A DNA stretch of 21,701 nt from JACQFK01 sp964604905 (GTDB lineage Bacteria > Planctomycetota > MHYJ01 > JACPRB01), in NCBI GenBank assembly GCA_964604905.1, contig CAZSCC010000718.1:1-21701 (forward strand), read 5' to 3'. Positions 20,886 to 21,701 of this stretch are shown in pieces. The notes beneath the pieces are model-generated. The model did not search any database. It saw only the letters and a program-made list of their open reading frames with translations, and had not been told where the DNA came from. Position 1 is the stretch's first letter. The number at the start of each line of letters is the position of its first letter. The position numbers and the translations under genes are program-made.

Positions 20886-21701
20886 ATGAGAGGCACCCTC
20901 GACCTGACCACCCTGGCGAAGATCGACGCGTTCGCGCGCCGGCGCAAGCGGCTGATCCTCGCCCGCGGAGTCTGTGCCGTCCTCACGATCCTGCTGGCGT
21001 CGATGACCGCGCTGGCGGTCGTGGACACCCTCGTCCTCCTGCCGGACGAGGCCCGTTGGAGCCTCAGCATCGTCGCGTATGCCGCCGCGCTCTTCGCCGC
21101 CTGGTTCACCTGCGCTCGCCTCATCTGGAACGCCCCCGACGCGCGCAGCCTGGCGCGCTTCATCGAGCAGCTCCGGCCCGAACTCCGGGAGGACCTCCTT
21201 TCGGCCGTCGAGCTGGGCGACCCGCGCGGCCGCGAGCAGTGGGACTCCGAGGAGTTCCGAGAGCTTGTCCAGCAGCAGGTGGCGGAGCGCATCAAGACCG
21301 TCCAGATCGACTCACTCCTTTCGTACAAGCGGATCGCCCGCTGGGGGTACGCGGCGGGCGGCATCGTCGCCGTCTGCCTCGGCCTCCTCCTCATCCCGGG
21401 CCTGCGCTACGACAATCAGCTGCTCCGCGTGCTCCTCCCCGGCGCGAACCTCGAGCGCATCTCGCGCGTGCGCGTCGTAGTCCTCGAGCCCAACCCGCCC
21501 GAAGGGGTCGTGCCGCAGGGCGACGCCGTGCCCGTCCGCGTCGAGGTCTCCGACCCCGACGTCACGGAGGCATGGCTGGAGACCTTCGTGCCGGGCAAGA
21601 AAGCCGAGAAGTCGGAAATGAAGCCCGCGGGAAAGGGCTTGTTCGACGCGGCCCTCGTGGTCGGGCGCGAGCCCGTCGTCTACCGCGTCCGCGCCGCCGA
21701 C
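20886..21701 (+). CDS. DUF4175-like membrane protein, N-terminal part (runs off the window)
   Basis: The frame is open from ATG 20886 to the window edge (272 codons). GGAG lies about seven bases upstream. A basic lead (FARRRKRLILARG) precedes two membrane helices at about 28-50 and 59-80; a cytoplasmic segment follows with ARFIEQLRPELREDLLSAVE (90-109), a stretch typical of the DUF4175-type proteins that end MoxR/vWA clusters in Planctomycetota and other groups. A third helix lies at about 153-171, and the visible part ends in a beta-rich outer region (VRVVVLEPNPPEGVVPQGD, VPVRVEVSDPD). In the family a long coiled-coil or repetitive outer part usually follows; here it is beyond the window. 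It is the seventh gene of the cluster, separated from the PA14/vWA gene by a repeat element. Family assignment is by pattern and position. Confidence 0.75.
   Translation, partial: MRGTLDLTTLAKIDAFARRRKRLILARGVCAVLTILLASMTALAVVDTLVLLPDEARWSLSIVAYAAALFAAWFTCARLIWNAPDARSLARFIEQLRPELREDLLSAVELGDPRGREQWDSEEFRELVQQQVAERIKTVQIDSLLSYKRIARWGYAAGGIVAVCLGLLLIPGLRYDNQLLRVLLPGANLERISRVRVVVLEPNPPEGVVPQGDAVPVRVEVSDPDVTEAWLETFVPGKKAEKSEMKPAGKGLFDAALVVGREPVVYRVRAAD

Overview
The window is very GC-rich and densely coded, with genes on both strands and mostly overlapping or near-overlapping junctions. The gene families point to a Gram-negative bacterium of the Planctomycetota or a related phylum: an ECF sigma factor next to a giant FecR-type protein, a MoxR/DUF58/BatA-like von Willebrand cluster with a PA14 domain, a DUF4175-like protein, a CehA-type PHP hydrolase and secreted HEAT-repeat proteins. 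This placement is inferred from gene content; no rRNA or other phylogenetic marker is present. No tRNA, rRNA, CRISPR array, transposase or phage gene was seen, and no gap without a gene exceeds about 185 bases.

Left part (1-911, + strand): the 3' end of msrB (methionine-R-sulfoxide reductase), a DUF4202 protein five bases behind it, and a 62-residue membrane protein. A 4-gene minus-strand run (6911 down to 917) converges on it: a cystathionine gamma-synthase/lyase-type enzyme, homoserine dehydrogenase, an M28-type metallopeptidase with membrane segments, and a CehA/McbA-type metallohydrolase. A near-consensus sigma-70 promoter drives this run, and a palindrome with a T-rich flank ends it. The first two genes belong to homoserine/methionine metabolism; the other two have no obvious link to it.

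Middle part (7001-10349): a divergent + strand gene for a lipoprotein with two ExbD-like segments, then a minus-strand run read from 10349 to 7740: an FHA-domain protein, a four-helix membrane protein, YidD, and two tandem paralogous secreted HEAT-type proteins.

Right part (10533-21701, + strand): a large directional cluster made of an ECF sigma factor, a FecR-domain membrane protein (probable anti-sigma or signal receptor), MoxR AAA ATPase, DUF58 protein, a BatA-like vWA membrane protein, a 1075-residue membrane protein whose vWA domain is split by a PA14 domain, and the start of a DUF4175-like membrane protein that runs off the window. The likely logic is envelope sensing (FecR/LamG-like and PA14 domains outside), sigma-factor output, and a MoxR-ATPase/vWA machine acting at the membrane. 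Each of the three gaps of about 100 bases or more in this cluster holds a palindromic or iterated repeat of a type that looks dispersed in the genome; all other junctions touch or overlap.
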